Shown here in pieces: positions 46,513 to 55,847 of a stretch of DNA of 64,000 bases (position 1 is the stretch's first letter; every line of letters starts with the position of its first letter). The DNA is taken from assembly GCF_003347605.1 (NCBI RefSeq), contig NZ_QDFZ01000016.1, positions 1 to 64,000 of the forward strand, in the 5' to 3' direction. This DNA is from Chryseobacterium sp. KLBC 52. Its GTDB lineage: Bacteria > Bacteroidota > Bacteroidia > Flavobacteriales > Weeksellaceae. A program made the position numbers and the translations under genes. A model generated the notes under the pieces. The model saw only the letters and a list, made by a program, of their open reading frames with translations. It was not told where the DNA came from and did no database searches.

Positions 46513-47333
46513 AAACGCTCAAAAACCACACATTAATCTACGACGATGAATGTCCTATGTGTAATCTCTACTCCAAAGGTTTTACAAAATGCGGAATGCT
46601 GGATGAAAAGGGAAGAGAAGCCTTTACAGAAATCACATTGAGAAATAAAAGTCTGATAGATTTCAACCGTGCAAAAAATGAGATTGCATTGGTAGATCAT
46701 AACAGAAACCAAGTTGTATATGGATTAGACAGTCTGCTTCTCATCATTGGAAACTCTTTTCCGTTGTTGGAGAAAATAGCAAGAAAGAAGCCTCTGTATT
46801 GGCTTTTTAAAAAACTGTATTCCTTCGTCTCTTACAACCGGAAACAGATCATTCCTTCTCAAATAGACGATACAGAGCAATCCTGTGTGCCGGATTTTAA
46901 CATGAAATACAGAATTGCATACATCGGTTTTGTTGTTATTTTTTCGGCATATATCTTAAGTATATTTTCTGGTAAACTGAACTTGAATTTAGAGAGGAAT
47001 TTCGTGAGAGAATTTGCCGTTTGCCTTGGTCAGATCCTTTGGCAGACTATCTTTTTAAAAGCTTATCTCAAAGATAAAATCTGGGATTATCTCGGAAATA
47101 TGATGACTGTTTCTTTAATCGGAACTTTACTGTTAATTCCTGCGCTGATGACCAGTTTTACTCCTGTTTTTTATATGATATATTTTGGAATTGTAGTAGT
47201 GATCATGTTTCTGGAACATATCAGAAGGTGCAGAATATTAAAGCTGAATTATCTTCCTACCATTTCCTGGATATTATTTAGAATAACAGCGCTAACAATC
47301 ATTATTCTGACCACTTTTGGAATTAAAATATAA
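46509..47333 (+). CDS. DCC (DUF393)-type thiol-disulfide oxidoreductase with membrane domain
   Basis: A 274-residue protein. The N-terminal part holds the DCC signature (LIYDDECPMC, with C15 and C18) in a thioredoxin-like DUF393 domain through about residue 115. The C-terminal half has four or five membrane helices (YRIAYIGFVVIFSAYILSIF, MMTVSLIGTLLLIPALM, PVFYMIYFGIVVVIMFLE). It is coupled to the preceding membrane protein and followed by SRPBCC and DUF2071 genes. Role unknown; a membrane thiol redox step is plausible. Confidence 0.75.
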   Translation: MKTLKNHTLIYDDECPMCNLYSKGFTKCGMLDEKGREAFTEITLRNKSLIDFNRAKNEIALVDHNRNQVVYGLDSLLLIIGNSFPLLEKIARKKPLYWLFKKLYSFVSYNRKQIIPSQIDDTEQSCVPDFNMKYRIAYIGFVVIFSAYILSIFSGKLNLNLERNFVREFAVCLGQILWQTIFLKAYLKDKIWDYLGNMMTVSLIGTLLLIPALMTSFTPVFYMIYFGIVVVIMFLEHIRRCRILKLNYLPTISWILFRITALTIIILTTFGIKI

Positions 47334-47353
47334 CAAGCTAAAACGTTTTAGAA

Positions 47354-47830
47354 ATGTCAACCATCTATTTAAATACAGTCATCAAAGCAGATATTCACTA
47401 TGTTTTTGATCTGGCAAGAAATATTGATCTTCATCAACAGTCAACCTCAAAGTCTCATGAAAAAGCCATTGCAGGACGTACTTCTGGATTGATTGAAGAA
47501 AACGAAACCGTAACCTGGCGGGCAAAACATCTAGGAGTTTATCAAAATCTCACCACGAAAATTATCAGCATGGAAAAACCGTTTCAGTTTATTGATGTCA
47601 TGCAGAAAGGAGCCTTCAAATCTATGCGTCACCGACATATTTTTAAATCTGTAAACGGAAATACGTTGATGACAGATATTTTCGAATTTGAATCTCCGCT
47701 GGGCATTTTAGGGAAATTATTTAACTCAATTTTTCTTAAAGGATATCTAAGGAAATTTTTACTCAGAAGAAATGAAATGATCAAAACTATTGCAGAATCT
47801 TCTGTTCGTGAAGGAATTGCGATTTTTTAA
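47354..47830 (+). CDS. SRPBCC-family (START-like) ligand-binding protein
   Basis: A 158-residue helix-grip protein with the typical beginning IYLNTVIKADIHYVFDLARNIDLH and a C-terminal helix (LRRNEMIKTIAES). The family includes cyclases, dehydrases and lipid-binding proteins. The conserved VTWRAKHLG and QKGAFKSMRHRHIF segments are typical of the CoxG/cell-division-inhibitor-like subgroup encoded next to TIGR01777 genes, as here. It probably binds a hydrophobic ligand. Confidence 0.8.
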   Translation: MSTIYLNTVIKADIHYVFDLARNIDLHQQSTSKSHEKAIAGRTSGLIEENETVTWRAKHLGVYQNLTTKIISMEKPFQFIDVMQKGAFKSMRHRHIFKSVNGNTLMTDIFEFESPLGILGKLFNSIFLKGYLRKFLLRRNEMIKTIAESSVREGIAIF

Positions 47831-47846
47831 CCTTAAAAACAGCGTT

Positions 47847-48551
47847 ATGAACTTTTTAAAAGCAGAATGGCGAAAGCTGGCTATCATCAATTACGAAATC
47901 AATCCTGAAGTTTTGCTGCCCTATCTTCCAAAAGGAACAGAACTCGATTTTTATAAAGGCAAATGCTATGTAAGCCTCGTAGGATTCATGTTTTTAAATA
48001 CCAGACTATTGGGAGTTCCTATCCCTTTTCACCGGAATTTTGAAGAAGTGAATCTAAGGTTTTACGTAAAGAAAAAAGAAAAAGGCATCTGGAAGAGAGG
48101 AGTAGTTTTTATCAAAGAGATTGTTCCTAAACCTGCATTAAGTCTGGTCGCCAATTCTATTTATAAAGAAAATTATCATACCATGCCGATGAAAAATCAG
48201 ATGGAAAAAGGAGAGGATGAACTGCTGATCCGTTATTCATGGAAGGATAAAAACTGGCATTCTATTCAGATTAAGTCTGAAAATACAGCAAAACCAATGG
48301 AAGAAAACTCAGAATTTGAATTCATCACAGAACACTATTTTGGCTTTACAAAAAAGGAAAATACAACCTCCGAATACGAAGTATGTCATCCGAAATGGGA
48401 ATGCTACAGTGTAAAAGAATATGAGTTGGAAGTAGATTTTCAAAAAATATACGGCAATGATTTTGAATGCCTGAACCATCAGAAACCTCTTTCCGTAATG
48501 CTTGCCGAAGGCTCAGAAATTGAGGTCAAAACCAAGAAATACATCAGCTGA
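47847..48551 (+). CDS. DUF2071 (YqjF-type) family protein
   Basis: A 234-residue protein of the DUF2071/YqjF family: FLKAEWRKLAIINYEINPEVLLPYLPKGTELDF at the start, VSLVGFMFLNTRLLGVPIPFHRNFEEVNLRFYV and a HPKWECY motif near the end. The fold is acetoacetate-decarboxylase-like; function is unsettled. I start at ATG 47847, just after the SRPBCC gene's stop, rather than the in-frame codon inside that gene. It is the fourth gene of the likely GbsR-regulated group. Confidence 0.82.
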   Translation: MNFLKAEWRKLAIINYEINPEVLLPYLPKGTELDFYKGKCYVSLVGFMFLNTRLLGVPIPFHRNFEEVNLRFYVKKKEKGIWKRGVVFIKEIVPKPALSLVANSIYKENYHTMPMKNQMEKGEDELLIRYSWKDKNWHSIQIKSENTAKPMEENSEFEFITEHYFGFTKKENTTSEYEVCHPKWECYSVKEYELEVDFQKIYGNDFECLNHQKPLSVMLAEGSEIEVKTKKYIS

Positions 48552-48589
48552 AAAATGAAGAGATTAAAACATCTTGTTTACTCATAAAC

Positions 48590-48870
48590 ATCTGTGAAAA
48601 TCTGTGTCATCTATGGGCAAAAAACACTATCCGATAATAGCTGCGACAAATTATTTTAAACACAAATATCCCCAATATTTTCACAAATAAACACAAGGAA
48701 AATACAACATAATCATCTGTGAAAATCTGCGAAATCTATGGGCAAAAAACACTATCCGATAATAGCTGCGACAAATTATTTTAAACACAAATATCACCAA
48801 TACTTTCACAAATAAACACAAGGAAAATACAATATAATCATCTGTGAAAATCTGCGAAATCTGTGGGAAA
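48590..48870. repeat. 125-bp tandem repeat, about 2.2 copies
   Basis: Copies begin at 48590, 48715 and 48840 with ATCTGTGAAAATCTG. The unit carries GGGCAAAAAACACTATCCG and AATAGCTGCGACAAATTA and differs at only a few bases between copies; the third is partial. No gene is visible in this 358-base gap before the TIGR01777 gene. Confidence 0.92.
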
Positions 48871-48909
48871 ACCTTAAACCTTAAACTCAAAACTTTAAAC
48901 TTCAAAACA

Positions 48910-49809
48910 ATGAAAATAATCATAGCCGGAGGCACAGGATTTCTCGGTGAAAACTTAGAAAAATACTTTACAGAAAAAGGAAATCAGGTCTGTATTTTTA
49001 CCCGCAATCCTCAACGTAAAAACGAAATCTATTGGGATGCCCAAACGATAGGTGAATGGAAAAACAGCCTTGAAAAAGCAGATGTTTTGATCAACCTGAC
49101 AGGGAAATCTGTGGATTGCCGTTATCATGAGAAAAATAAACAGGAGATCTATTCTTCAAGAATCAACAGTACAAGAATACTGCAGGAAGCCGTAGACCAA
49201 TGTGCTGAAAAACCAAAAATATGGTTGAATGCAAGTTCTGCAACCATTTATGTTCATTCCGAAAACCATCTCAATACAGAAGAAAACGGAATTATCGGAG
49301 ACGATTTTTCTATGAATATCTGCAAGAGCTGGGAGAAAGAATTTTTTGCAGTTAAAAATGAAGAAATACGAAAAGTTGCCCTTCGTACTTCTATTGTCCT
49401 TGGAAATAATGGCGGTGCTTTTCCAAAACTGAAAATGATTACAAAACTGGGGTTAGGTGGAAAACAGGGAAGAGGAAATCAGATGGTAAGCTGGATTCAT
49501 ATTGAAGATTTCTGTAGAGCAGTGGATTGGCTTATTCAGGATCAGAATCTTTCAGGAACAGTGAATATAACCGCTCCGACTCCTCTTTCCAATCAAAACA
49601 TGATGAAAAAACTGAGACATAAAATGAAAGTTCCTTTTGGGCTCAATGCCCCTGTATGGCAATTGGAAATTGCCTCCCTATTCCTGAATACAGAAACAGA
49701 ATTATTATTAAAAAGCAGAAACGTTTACCCTGATAAACTTATTAAAAGCGGATTTCAGTTTTCATATCCCACATTTGATGAAGTGATTCTTAATCTCTTG
49801 GAATCCTAA
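48910..49809 (+). CDS. TIGR01777-family NAD-dependent epimerase/dehydratase-like protein
   Basis: A 299-residue extended-SDR protein. The nucleotide loop is G7-G-T-G-F-L-G13. Other marks of the TIGR01777 subgroup are NLTGKSVDCRY, SSATIYVHS, RTSIVLGNNGGAFPKL and MVSWIHIEDFCRA. I start at ATG 48910 (MKIIIAGG); the longer upstream frame lies in the tandem repeat. It follows the DUF2071 and SRPBCC genes, a grouping seen elsewhere. Substrate unknown; a cell-division-inhibitor label is historical. Confidence 0.88.
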   Translation: MKIIIAGGTGFLGENLEKYFTEKGNQVCIFTRNPQRKNEIYWDAQTIGEWKNSLEKADVLINLTGKSVDCRYHEKNKQEIYSSRINSTRILQEAVDQCAEKPKIWLNASSATIYVHSENHLNTEENGIIGDDFSMNICKSWEKEFFAVKNEEIRKVALRTSIVLGNNGGAFPKLKMITKLGLGGKQGRGNQMVSWIHIEDFCRAVDWLIQDQNLSGTVNITAPTPLSNQNMMKKLRHKMKVPFGLNAPVWQLEIASLFLNTETELLLKSRNVYPDKLIKSGFQFSYPTFDEVILNLLES

Positions 49810-49859
49810 TGTTTGCGGGTTTCCCAAAGGATAATTAAATTAGCAGAAAACTATTCCTT

Positions 49860-51302
49860 ATGCTGGTTATATCCAAAATAAAACCCTTTTTTCTTTCATC
49901 CTTGTTAATAAGTTCAATTGCTTTTTCACAAGCTCATAATGTATCAGAAGGTTATCAGAAGCCCACAGACCCGTTGGTTGTCCAGAATCTGGAGCAATGG
50001 CAGGATATGAAATTCGGGTTGTTTATGCATTGGGGAACCTACAGCCAGTGGGGAATTGTTGAAAGCTGGAGCTTATGCCCGGAAGATGAATCATGGACAC
50101 AGAGAAAACCTGAACATGGAAAATCTTATTATGAATATGTGAAGAATTATGAAAATCTTCAGACAACTTTCAATCCAACTCAGTTCAATCCTCAGAAATG
50201 GGCAGATGCTGTAAAAAAAGCAGGAATGAAATATGTGGTTTTCACCACCAAGCATCACGATGGTTTTGCTATGTTTGATACTCAGCAGTCAGATTATAAA
50301 ATTACTTCTCCCAAAACCCCTTTTTCAAAAAATCCAAAATCTGATGTGACGAAAGAAATTTTCAATACATTCAGAAAAGAAGGCTTTAAAATTGGTGCTT
50401 ATTTTTCAAAACCAGATTGGCATTCCGATGATTACTGGTGGTCTTATTTTCCGCCCAAGGACAGAAATGTCAATTATGATCCCAAAAAACATCCGGAAAA
50501 ATGGGAGAACTTTAAAAAATTCACTTTCAATCAACTGAACGAAATTACTTCCAATTACGGTAAAATTGATATTCTCTGGCTGGATGGCGGCTGGGTACGT
50601 CCCTTTCATACCATAGATCCAAAAGTGGAATGGCAGCGCACCATCAAAGTAGAACAGGATATCGATATGGATAAAATAGGAACGATGGCAAGAAAAAATC
50701 AGCCTGGTATTATTATTGTGGACCGTACGGTTTCCGGGAAATGGGAAAACTATGTCACTCCTGAGCAGGCTGTTCCGGAACACGCGCTTTCCATTCCCTG
50801 GGAAAGCTGCATCACCATGGGCGATTCCTTTTCTTACGTTCCCAATGACAACTATAAAAGCTCCCAGAAGATCATTGAAACATTGGTTAAAATCATTTCA
50901 AGAGGAGGAAATTACCTTATGAATATTGCACCCGGACCTAACGGAGATTATGATCCGATAGTTTATGAAAGATTACAGGAAATTTCAGGTTGGATGGAAA
51001 AAAATCAGTCCGCTGTTTTTGCAACCAGAAGCATTGCGCCTTATCACGACGGAAATTTTTATTATACACAAAGCAAAGATGGAAAAACAGTAAATATTTT
51101 TCACTTGGATGAAAAAACAAATTATGAGTCTCCATCAACATTAAGTTTTACAGTTCCGGAAAATTTTAAACCGAAATCTTTGAAAATTTTAGGGTTACCA
51201 AACAAAATTCAATGGAAAAAATCAGGGAATTCAATTGAAATTAATTTACCTAAAGAAAGAGCTCAGTTAAAATATTCAACTGTTATTCAAATACTGCAAT
51301 AG
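49860..51302 (+). CDS. GH29 alpha-L-fucosidase
   Basis: A 480-residue exported enzyme. Signal peptide about 1-24 (SSIAFSQ). The TIM barrel begins DMKFGLFMHWGTYSQWG; KYVVFTTKHHDGFAMFD is the GH29 signature, and the nucleophile is D242 in ILWLDGGW. A C-terminal beta domain starts near 390. The enzyme retains configuration while removing terminal alpha-L-fucose from glycans. It is next to a GH3 enzyme in the same direction, separated by a repeat-like gap. Confidence 0.92.
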   Translation: MLVISKIKPFFLSSLLISSIAFSQAHNVSEGYQKPTDPLVVQNLEQWQDMKFGLFMHWGTYSQWGIVESWSLCPEDESWTQRKPEHGKSYYEYVKNYENLQTTFNPTQFNPQKWADAVKKAGMKYVVFTTKHHDGFAMFDTQQSDYKITSPKTPFSKNPKSDVTKEIFNTFRKEGFKIGAYFSKPDWHSDDYWWSYFPPKDRNVNYDPKKHPEKWENFKKFTFNQLNEITSNYGKIDILWLDGGWVRPFHTIDPKVEWQRTIKVEQDIDMDKIGTMARKNQPGIIIVDRTVSGKWENYVTPEQAVPEHALSIPWESCITMGDSFSYVPNDNYKSSQKIIETLVKIISRGGNYLMNIAPGPNGDYDPIVYERLQEISGWMEKNQSAVFATRSIAPYHDGNFYYTQSKDGKTVNIFHLDEKTNYESPSTLSFTVPENFKPKSLKILGLPNKIQWKKSGNSIEINLPKERAQLKYSTVIQILQ

Positions 51303-51508
51303 TTGAATTTGTGACTCATTTTTATATTAAAATGACATAGGAAATCGGAGCGTTAAGAGAATAAAGTCTGTGAACGTTAAGAAAATTCTACTGTTTGAGC
51401 GCGAGACAATTGTTGAACAGGAAAACTAACATCAAATTCGCGCGAGTTTTAGAATTTTTAGAGAACAGATTTTATTTTTAGCGGAGAGTTCCAGGTCTTG
51501 AACTTTTG

Positions 51509-51534
51509 GTTCTTTTGCTTCAAGGTAAAAGAAC
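51509..51534. repeat. Hairpin in the GH29-GH3 gap
   Basis: GTTCTTTT...AAAAGAAC (8-bp stem, 10-base loop) in the otherwise gene-free 258-base gap at 51303-51560, which also holds GCGCGAG-type sequence on two sites. It resembles a dispersed Bacteroidota motif; function unknown. Confidence 0.4.
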
Positions 51535-51560
51535 AAATTTTAAACTAAATTATTCTTTAG

Positions 51561-54224
51561 ATGTGTTTTAAACTTCGATTTGAAATTTTAGGAATTTTCT
51601 TGTTGAGCTCAGTATTTATCTCTGCTCAAAAACCTTTATATAAAGACCCCCAACAACCCATTGAAGCCAGAGTTCAGGATCTGTTGAAGAGAATGACCCC
51701 GGAGGAAAAATTCTGGCAGTGTTTTATGATTCCCGGAGATCTGGATAACGTTCCGAAAGGACAATATTCTCATGGAATTTTTGGTTTGCAGGTAAGCGCA
51801 GGAAATCAGGGAGGCGGAGCAGCAGGACAACTGCTGCAATACAATGCCAGTGAAAAAGCAGAGATACTTGTGAAAAAGATTAATGCCATTCAGAAATATT
51901 TTGTGGAAGAATCACGATTGGGAATTCCAATCATCCCTTTTGATGAAGCTTTACACGGTTTGGTTAGGGAAGGTGCTACGGCTTTTCCTCAGGCTATTGG
52001 TCTGGCTGCTACTTTTAATCCGGAATTAATGACCAGGGTTTCAACAGCCATTGCAAAAGAATCAAAACTCAGAGGAATCCGTCAGATCCTGACTCCTGTA
52101 GTCAACCTTGCCAATGATGTACGATGGGGAAGAACAGAAGAAACCTATGGTGAAGATCCGTTTTTGACCTCCGTAATGGGAGTCAGCTTTGTTACTTCGT
52201 TTGAAAATAGGGGAATTATTACCACCCCTAAACACTTTTTAGCCAATGTAGGAGAAGGAGGAAGAGATTCATACCCGATTCATTGGAGCAGAAGATATCT
52301 TGAAGAAACCCATTTAATACCTTTTCACAATGCTTTTACCCAAGGAAAAAGCCGTTCAGTGATGACTTCCTATAATTTGCTTGATGGAAGACCGTCAACT
52401 GCAAACCATTGGCTGTTAACGGAAAAATTGAAAAAAAACTGGGATTTCAAAGGCTTTGTTATCAGTGATGCGAGTGCGGTTGGTGGAGCAAATGTGCTGC
52501 ATTTTACAGCAAAAGATTATGATGATGCGTCTGCACAGGCAATCAATGCAGGTCTTGATGTGATTTTCCAGACAGAATATAAACATTATCAGCTCTTTAT
52601 TCCACCGTTTTTGGATGGGAGAATTTCAAAAGAAAGAATAGATGATGCCGTATCAAGAGTATTGAGAGCCAAATTTGAACTTGGATTATTTGAAAACCCT
52701 TATGTTTCTGCTAAGGAAATTGGTGAATTAAAAAAACTTAATCACAAACCTTTGGCAGAAAAAGCAGCGGCAGAGTCTTTTGTTTTGCTTCAGAACAATA
52801 ACCAAACGCTTCCTGTTCCCGCGAATGTTAAAAAGATTCTGGTGGTAGGAACAGATGCTGTGGATGCAAGATTAGGAGGTTACTCAGGGCCTGGAAACAA
52901 AAAAGTAAATATCCTGGATGGTCTTAAAAATTATGTGAAAAATACAGACACTGAAGTTATATATTCAAAAGGAATTGATTGGAATGTAAAGGACTTTACT
53001 ACTATTTCAAGTGAATATTTATCCTCCGAAAACAAAAAAGGATTAAAAGGAAACTATTTTTCCAATACAGATTTAAAAGGCAATCCCGCTTTCGGAAGAG
53101 TGGATGAACAACTCAATTTTAAATGGACTTTATATTCTCCTGATCCGGAAAAACTGCAGTCTGACAATTATAGTATTCGATGGACGGGAAAACTGGAAGC
53201 TCCCCATTCCGGAAAATATAAAATAGGTTTGCGTGGTAATGATGGCTTCAGATTATACCTGAATGGAAATTTAGTGATTGATCAGTGGGAAAAGCTGAGC
53301 TATTCTACCAAAACAGTGGATGTAGATTTTGTACAAGGGAGAAAATATGATATTAAGATCGAATTTCATGAAAATCGTGGCGAAGCCAATCTGGAATTGA
53401 TCTGGAACTATGATTTGTATGATTATCAAAAAGATTTTAAAGAAGCTTTAGATCTTGCCTCAAAAGCAGACTATATTCTTGTTACGGCCGGAATTCATGA
53501 AGGAGAATTTCAGGACAGATCATCACTAAGTTTGCCTGGAAATCAGGAAGCGTTTATTCATGAGGTTTCAAAACTGAAGAAACCTGTAACTGTTGTTCTC
53601 ATAGGAGGTTCTGCCATAAAAACAACATCCTGGAAAGACAAAGTAGGAGCAATCCTGGATATTTGGTATCCGGGAGAAGAAGGCGGAAATGCTGTGGCAA
53701 AAACACTTTTCGGGGCAGAGAATCCATCAGGTAAGCTGCCTGTTACTTTTCCGGTTCAGGAAGGTCAGCTGCCTTTAACTTATAATCATCACCCAACAGG
53801 AAGAGGAAATGATTATCATGATCTGAGTGGAGAACCCTTATATCCGTTTGGCTTCGGGCTCAGTTATACCTCTTTTGAAATTTCTGAGCTGCAATTGGAT
53901 AAAACCCAGTATTCAGAAAATGAAACCATTGTGGCTAAAGTCAAGGTGAAAAATACAGGTTCAAAAACAGGAAGTGAAGTCGTTCAGTTGTATATAAAAG
54001 ATGTATTGGCGTCAGTTTCAAGACCAATTATTGAGCTCAAAGGATTTCAGAAAATCGAATTACAACCCGGAGAATCAAAAACAGTCACCATAGAAGTTCC
54101 GGTAAAACAATTGCAGTTTTTAAATGAAAATATGGAATGGATTGTAGAAAAAGGAACGTACAGAATTATGATCGGTAATTCCTCCACGAGTCTTCCTTTA
54201 AAACAAAATATCGAGATTTTATAG
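51561..54224 (+). CDS. GH3 beta-glycosidase with PA14 insertion
   Basis: An 887-residue exported enzyme. Signal peptide about 1-22 (VFISAQ). The GH3 N domain contains IPIIPFDEALHG and the nucleophile D303 in GFVISDASAV. Between the two halves of the C domain, residues about 495-620 form a PA14 domain (GLKGNYFSNTDLKGNP, YKIGLRGNDGFRLYLNGN), as in many beta-glucosidases. A fibronectin III-like domain ends the protein (YSENETIVAKVKVKNTGSKTG). It removes terminal beta-linked sugars such as glucose or xylose. Pairing with GH29 suggests joint action on one glycan. Confidence 0.92.
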   Translation: MCFKLRFEILGIFLLSSVFISAQKPLYKDPQQPIEARVQDLLKRMTPEEKFWQCFMIPGDLDNVPKGQYSHGIFGLQVSAGNQGGGAAGQLLQYNASEKAEILVKKINAIQKYFVEESRLGIPIIPFDEALHGLVREGATAFPQAIGLAATFNPELMTRVSTAIAKESKLRGIRQILTPVVNLANDVRWGRTEETYGEDPFLTSVMGVSFVTSFENRGIITTPKHFLANVGEGGRDSYPIHWSRRYLEETHLIPFHNAFTQGKSRSVMTSYNLLDGRPSTANHWLLTEKLKKNWDFKGFVISDASAVGGANVLHFTAKDYDDASAQAINAGLDVIFQTEYKHYQLFIPPFLDGRISKERIDDAVSRVLRAKFELGLFENPYVSAKEIGELKKLNHKPLAEKAAAESFVLLQNNNQTLPVPANVKKILVVGTDAVDARLGGYSGPGNKKVNILDGLKNYVKNTDTEVIYSKGIDWNVKDFTTISSEYLSSENKKGLKGNYFSNTDLKGNPAFGRVDEQLNFKWTLYSPDPEKLQSDNYSIRWTGKLEAPHSGKYKIGLRGNDGFRLYLNGNLVIDQWEKLSYSTKTVDVDFVQGRKYDIKIEFHENRGEANLELIWNYDLYDYQKDFKEALDLASKADYILVTAGIHEGEFQDRSSLSLPGNQEAFIHEVSKLKKPVTVVLIGGSAIKTTSWKDKVGAILDIWYPGEEGGNAVAKTLFGAENPSGKLPVTFPVQEGQLPLTYNHHPTGRGNDYHDLSGEPLYPFGFGLSYTSFEISELQLDKTQYSENETIVAKVKVKNTGSKTGSEVVQLYIKDVLASVSRPIIELKGFQKIELQPGESKTVTIEVPVKQLQFLNENMEWIVEKGTYRIMIGNSSTSLPLKQNIEIL

Positions 54225-54230
54225 AAATTA

Positions 54231-54258
54231 AAAAAGAGCAGATTTTTCTGCTCTTTTT
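54231..54258. terminator. Bidirectional terminator
   Basis: Stem AAAAAGAGCAG/CTGCTCTTTTT with a 6-base loop, between the GH3 gene and the convergent 54281 gene. Confidence 0.88.
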
Positions 54259-54280
54259 ACGTATATGGTTTTGAATATAT

Positions 54281-55168
54281 TTAGTATTTTCTCGCCAATA
54301 GGACGTTCAAGAGGAATGTTCCTGCCCAGTTACTGTTATTGGTAGTGACGCCATTGGTGCCAATAAAGTCTACACGGGCAACAGATACAGTAAGCCTGGT
54401 TTTACCGCCAGTACCATTATTGGCCAGACTTACAAAAGAGGCTGTAAACACATCCGGGAAACTTGAGTTGTTTCCTGCAGTAAGAATAGGATACATATTG
54501 GTAACATTGAAAGGAGTACCCTGATATTCATAAACAAGGGTCATTCTGCTGGCATTGGAGTAGGAAGCAGTCTGGGCTCTGTCCACAGAGGTTTTGCTCA
54601 CAATCCACCACCTGTCTGTTGCAGCACCTGAATCGTAACCTGCATTAGCATGAGCGGTCCAGTCAGCAAGGGCCGCTGTTCCAAGTGCATGAGGAGGAAT
54701 GAAAAGCTGTGTACCATAAATCTCAACATTACTTGGTTTGGGAAGCACTGTAAAAGATAAATCCCAGGTTCCTCCGGAAGTATTGCTGTTGTTTACAACT
54801 TCAGCATACGCTCCTGTAGGAATTACAAATGAAGCAACCGGGGTATTGTCAATTCTCAAAGTATTTCCACTCGAAGCCTGCAACGTGATAGCATTGGGAG
54901 AAATGTTTTTAATCTTATAAATTCTTCCTGTAAAACTGGTGGTCCCTGTTCCTATAACGGGAAGAGTAAAGGTGGCATCCGCCGTTCCGTTATAGGTAAT
55001 ATAATGGTCAGTAGACAGAATATTGTACGTTGTAGCAGTAATCTGAGTATAACCAGCCCTTAAAGAACCGTTCACAGCAAGTGTACTGTTAGGTGTTGTT
55101 GTATTAATACCTACTTGTGCAGTTAGGGGAACGACTGCAAATAAAAAGATCGAAATGTATTTTTTCAT
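54281..55168 (-). CDS. Secreted VGINTTTP-type surface protein, unknown
   Basis: A 295-residue exported protein. Signal peptide ends LTAQ. The mature N terminus is VGINTTTPNSTLAVNGSLRAG, the same leader motif as the 23775 gene. A Thr/Gly-rich beta region (residues about 40-140, STDHYITYNGTADATFTLP) resembles a tail-fibre or adhesin repeat, followed by a C-terminal domain with WDLSFTVLP and RMTLVYEYQG. No sorting domain is visible. Function unknown. Confidence 0.7.
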   Translation of the reverse strand: MKKYISIFLFAVVPLTAQVGINTTTPNSTLAVNGSLRAGYTQITATTYNILSTDHYITYNGTADATFTLPVIGTGTTSFTGRIYKIKNISPNAITLQASSGNTLRIDNTPVASFVIPTGAYAEVVNNSNTSGGTWDLSFTVLPKPSNVEIYGTQLFIPPHALGTAALADWTAHANAGYDSGAATDRWWIVSKTSVDRAQTASYSNASRMTLVYEYQGTPFNVTNMYPILTAGNNSSFPDVFTASFVSLANNGTGGKTRLTVSVARVDFIGTNGVTTNNSNWAGTFLLNVLLARKY

Positions 55169-55280
55169 ATTGTATAAATTTGGATTTAAACAAAAATATA
55201 AAAAAATAACTAAAAGTCACCGAATGATGAATATTTTAAACCAAATCGCTTTCTGGTGAGAAGGGTTGTTTTTTTAAGGA

Positions 55281-55667
55281 TTAAATCAATCGGCAGGGAA
55301 CCTCCAGATCTTCGGTAAGATAATAGCTGGAACAGAGCCGGTGGTAGCCATCTGCAATGATCAGTTCATTTTGCCCTCTAACCAGTAATAATGGGGAAAG
55401 CTTTTTATTTTTTTCCACCTTTTTAAGGTTTTCTTTCACATGGATATTCGTCTCCGGCAGAAGGGTGAGTTTACTGGCTCTTAAAATGTCTTTCGACTTC
55501 TTTATAATTGTAGGAGCTGCCTTTAATTGTTCGACCATTTTTTTTGCTTCCTCAGATTGGAAAAGGAGTTCAAGATAATCCTGAGCAGCAGGAAAATCAT
55601 GATCTTCAGGCTCTTTCAGCCAGATATTGTCTTTGGTCATATGATTTTTTTTCACTGATGTCTTCAT
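55281..55667 (-). CDS. ParB/sulfiredoxin-like ADGYHR protein
   Basis: A 128-residue protein. The C-terminal half contains KDILRASKLTLLP, KKLSPLLLVRG and LIIADGYHRLCSSYY, a pattern I know from small uncharacterised proteins with a ParB-like nuclease/sulfiredoxin fold; the GYHR segment is the probable active or nucleotide-binding site. No signal peptide. Starts MKTSVKKN; an internal ATG (MTKDNIWLK) ten codons later is an alternative. Role unknown. Confidence 0.65.
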   Translation of the reverse strand: MKTSVKKNHMTKDNIWLKEPEDHDFPAAQDYLELLFQSEEAKKMVEQLKAAPTIIKKSKDILRASKLTLLPETNIHVKENLKKVEKNKKLSPLLLVRGQNELIIADGYHRLCSSYYLTEDLEVPCRLI

Positions 55668-55847
55668 AAGTGCTTATTTAAAAGATGAATAAATGTATGA
55701 AAAATAGATCACCACTCCATAAACAACTATCCATGTATTTTGCATTTTGCTTTTTGAAAAAATATTGGTACGATATATGCAAGATTTATCATGAACCGGA
55801 ATGAATTTCATTAAATGATATTGAATTAATTGAAACCATTCAAAAAT

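Noticed and set aside
47790-47846. Upstream start for the DUF2071 gene inside the SRPBCC gene
   Set aside because: The extension overlaps the previous gene and lacks family similarity; ATG 47847 begins the conserved domain.
48590-48870. CRISPR array
   Set aside because: The 125-base units are contiguous and near-identical across their full length, with no short repeat/unique spacer alternation and no cas genes.
48844-48909. N-terminal extension of the TIGR01777 protein
   Set aside because: It is encoded by the end of the tandem repeat; the Rossmann motif begins directly after ATG 48910.
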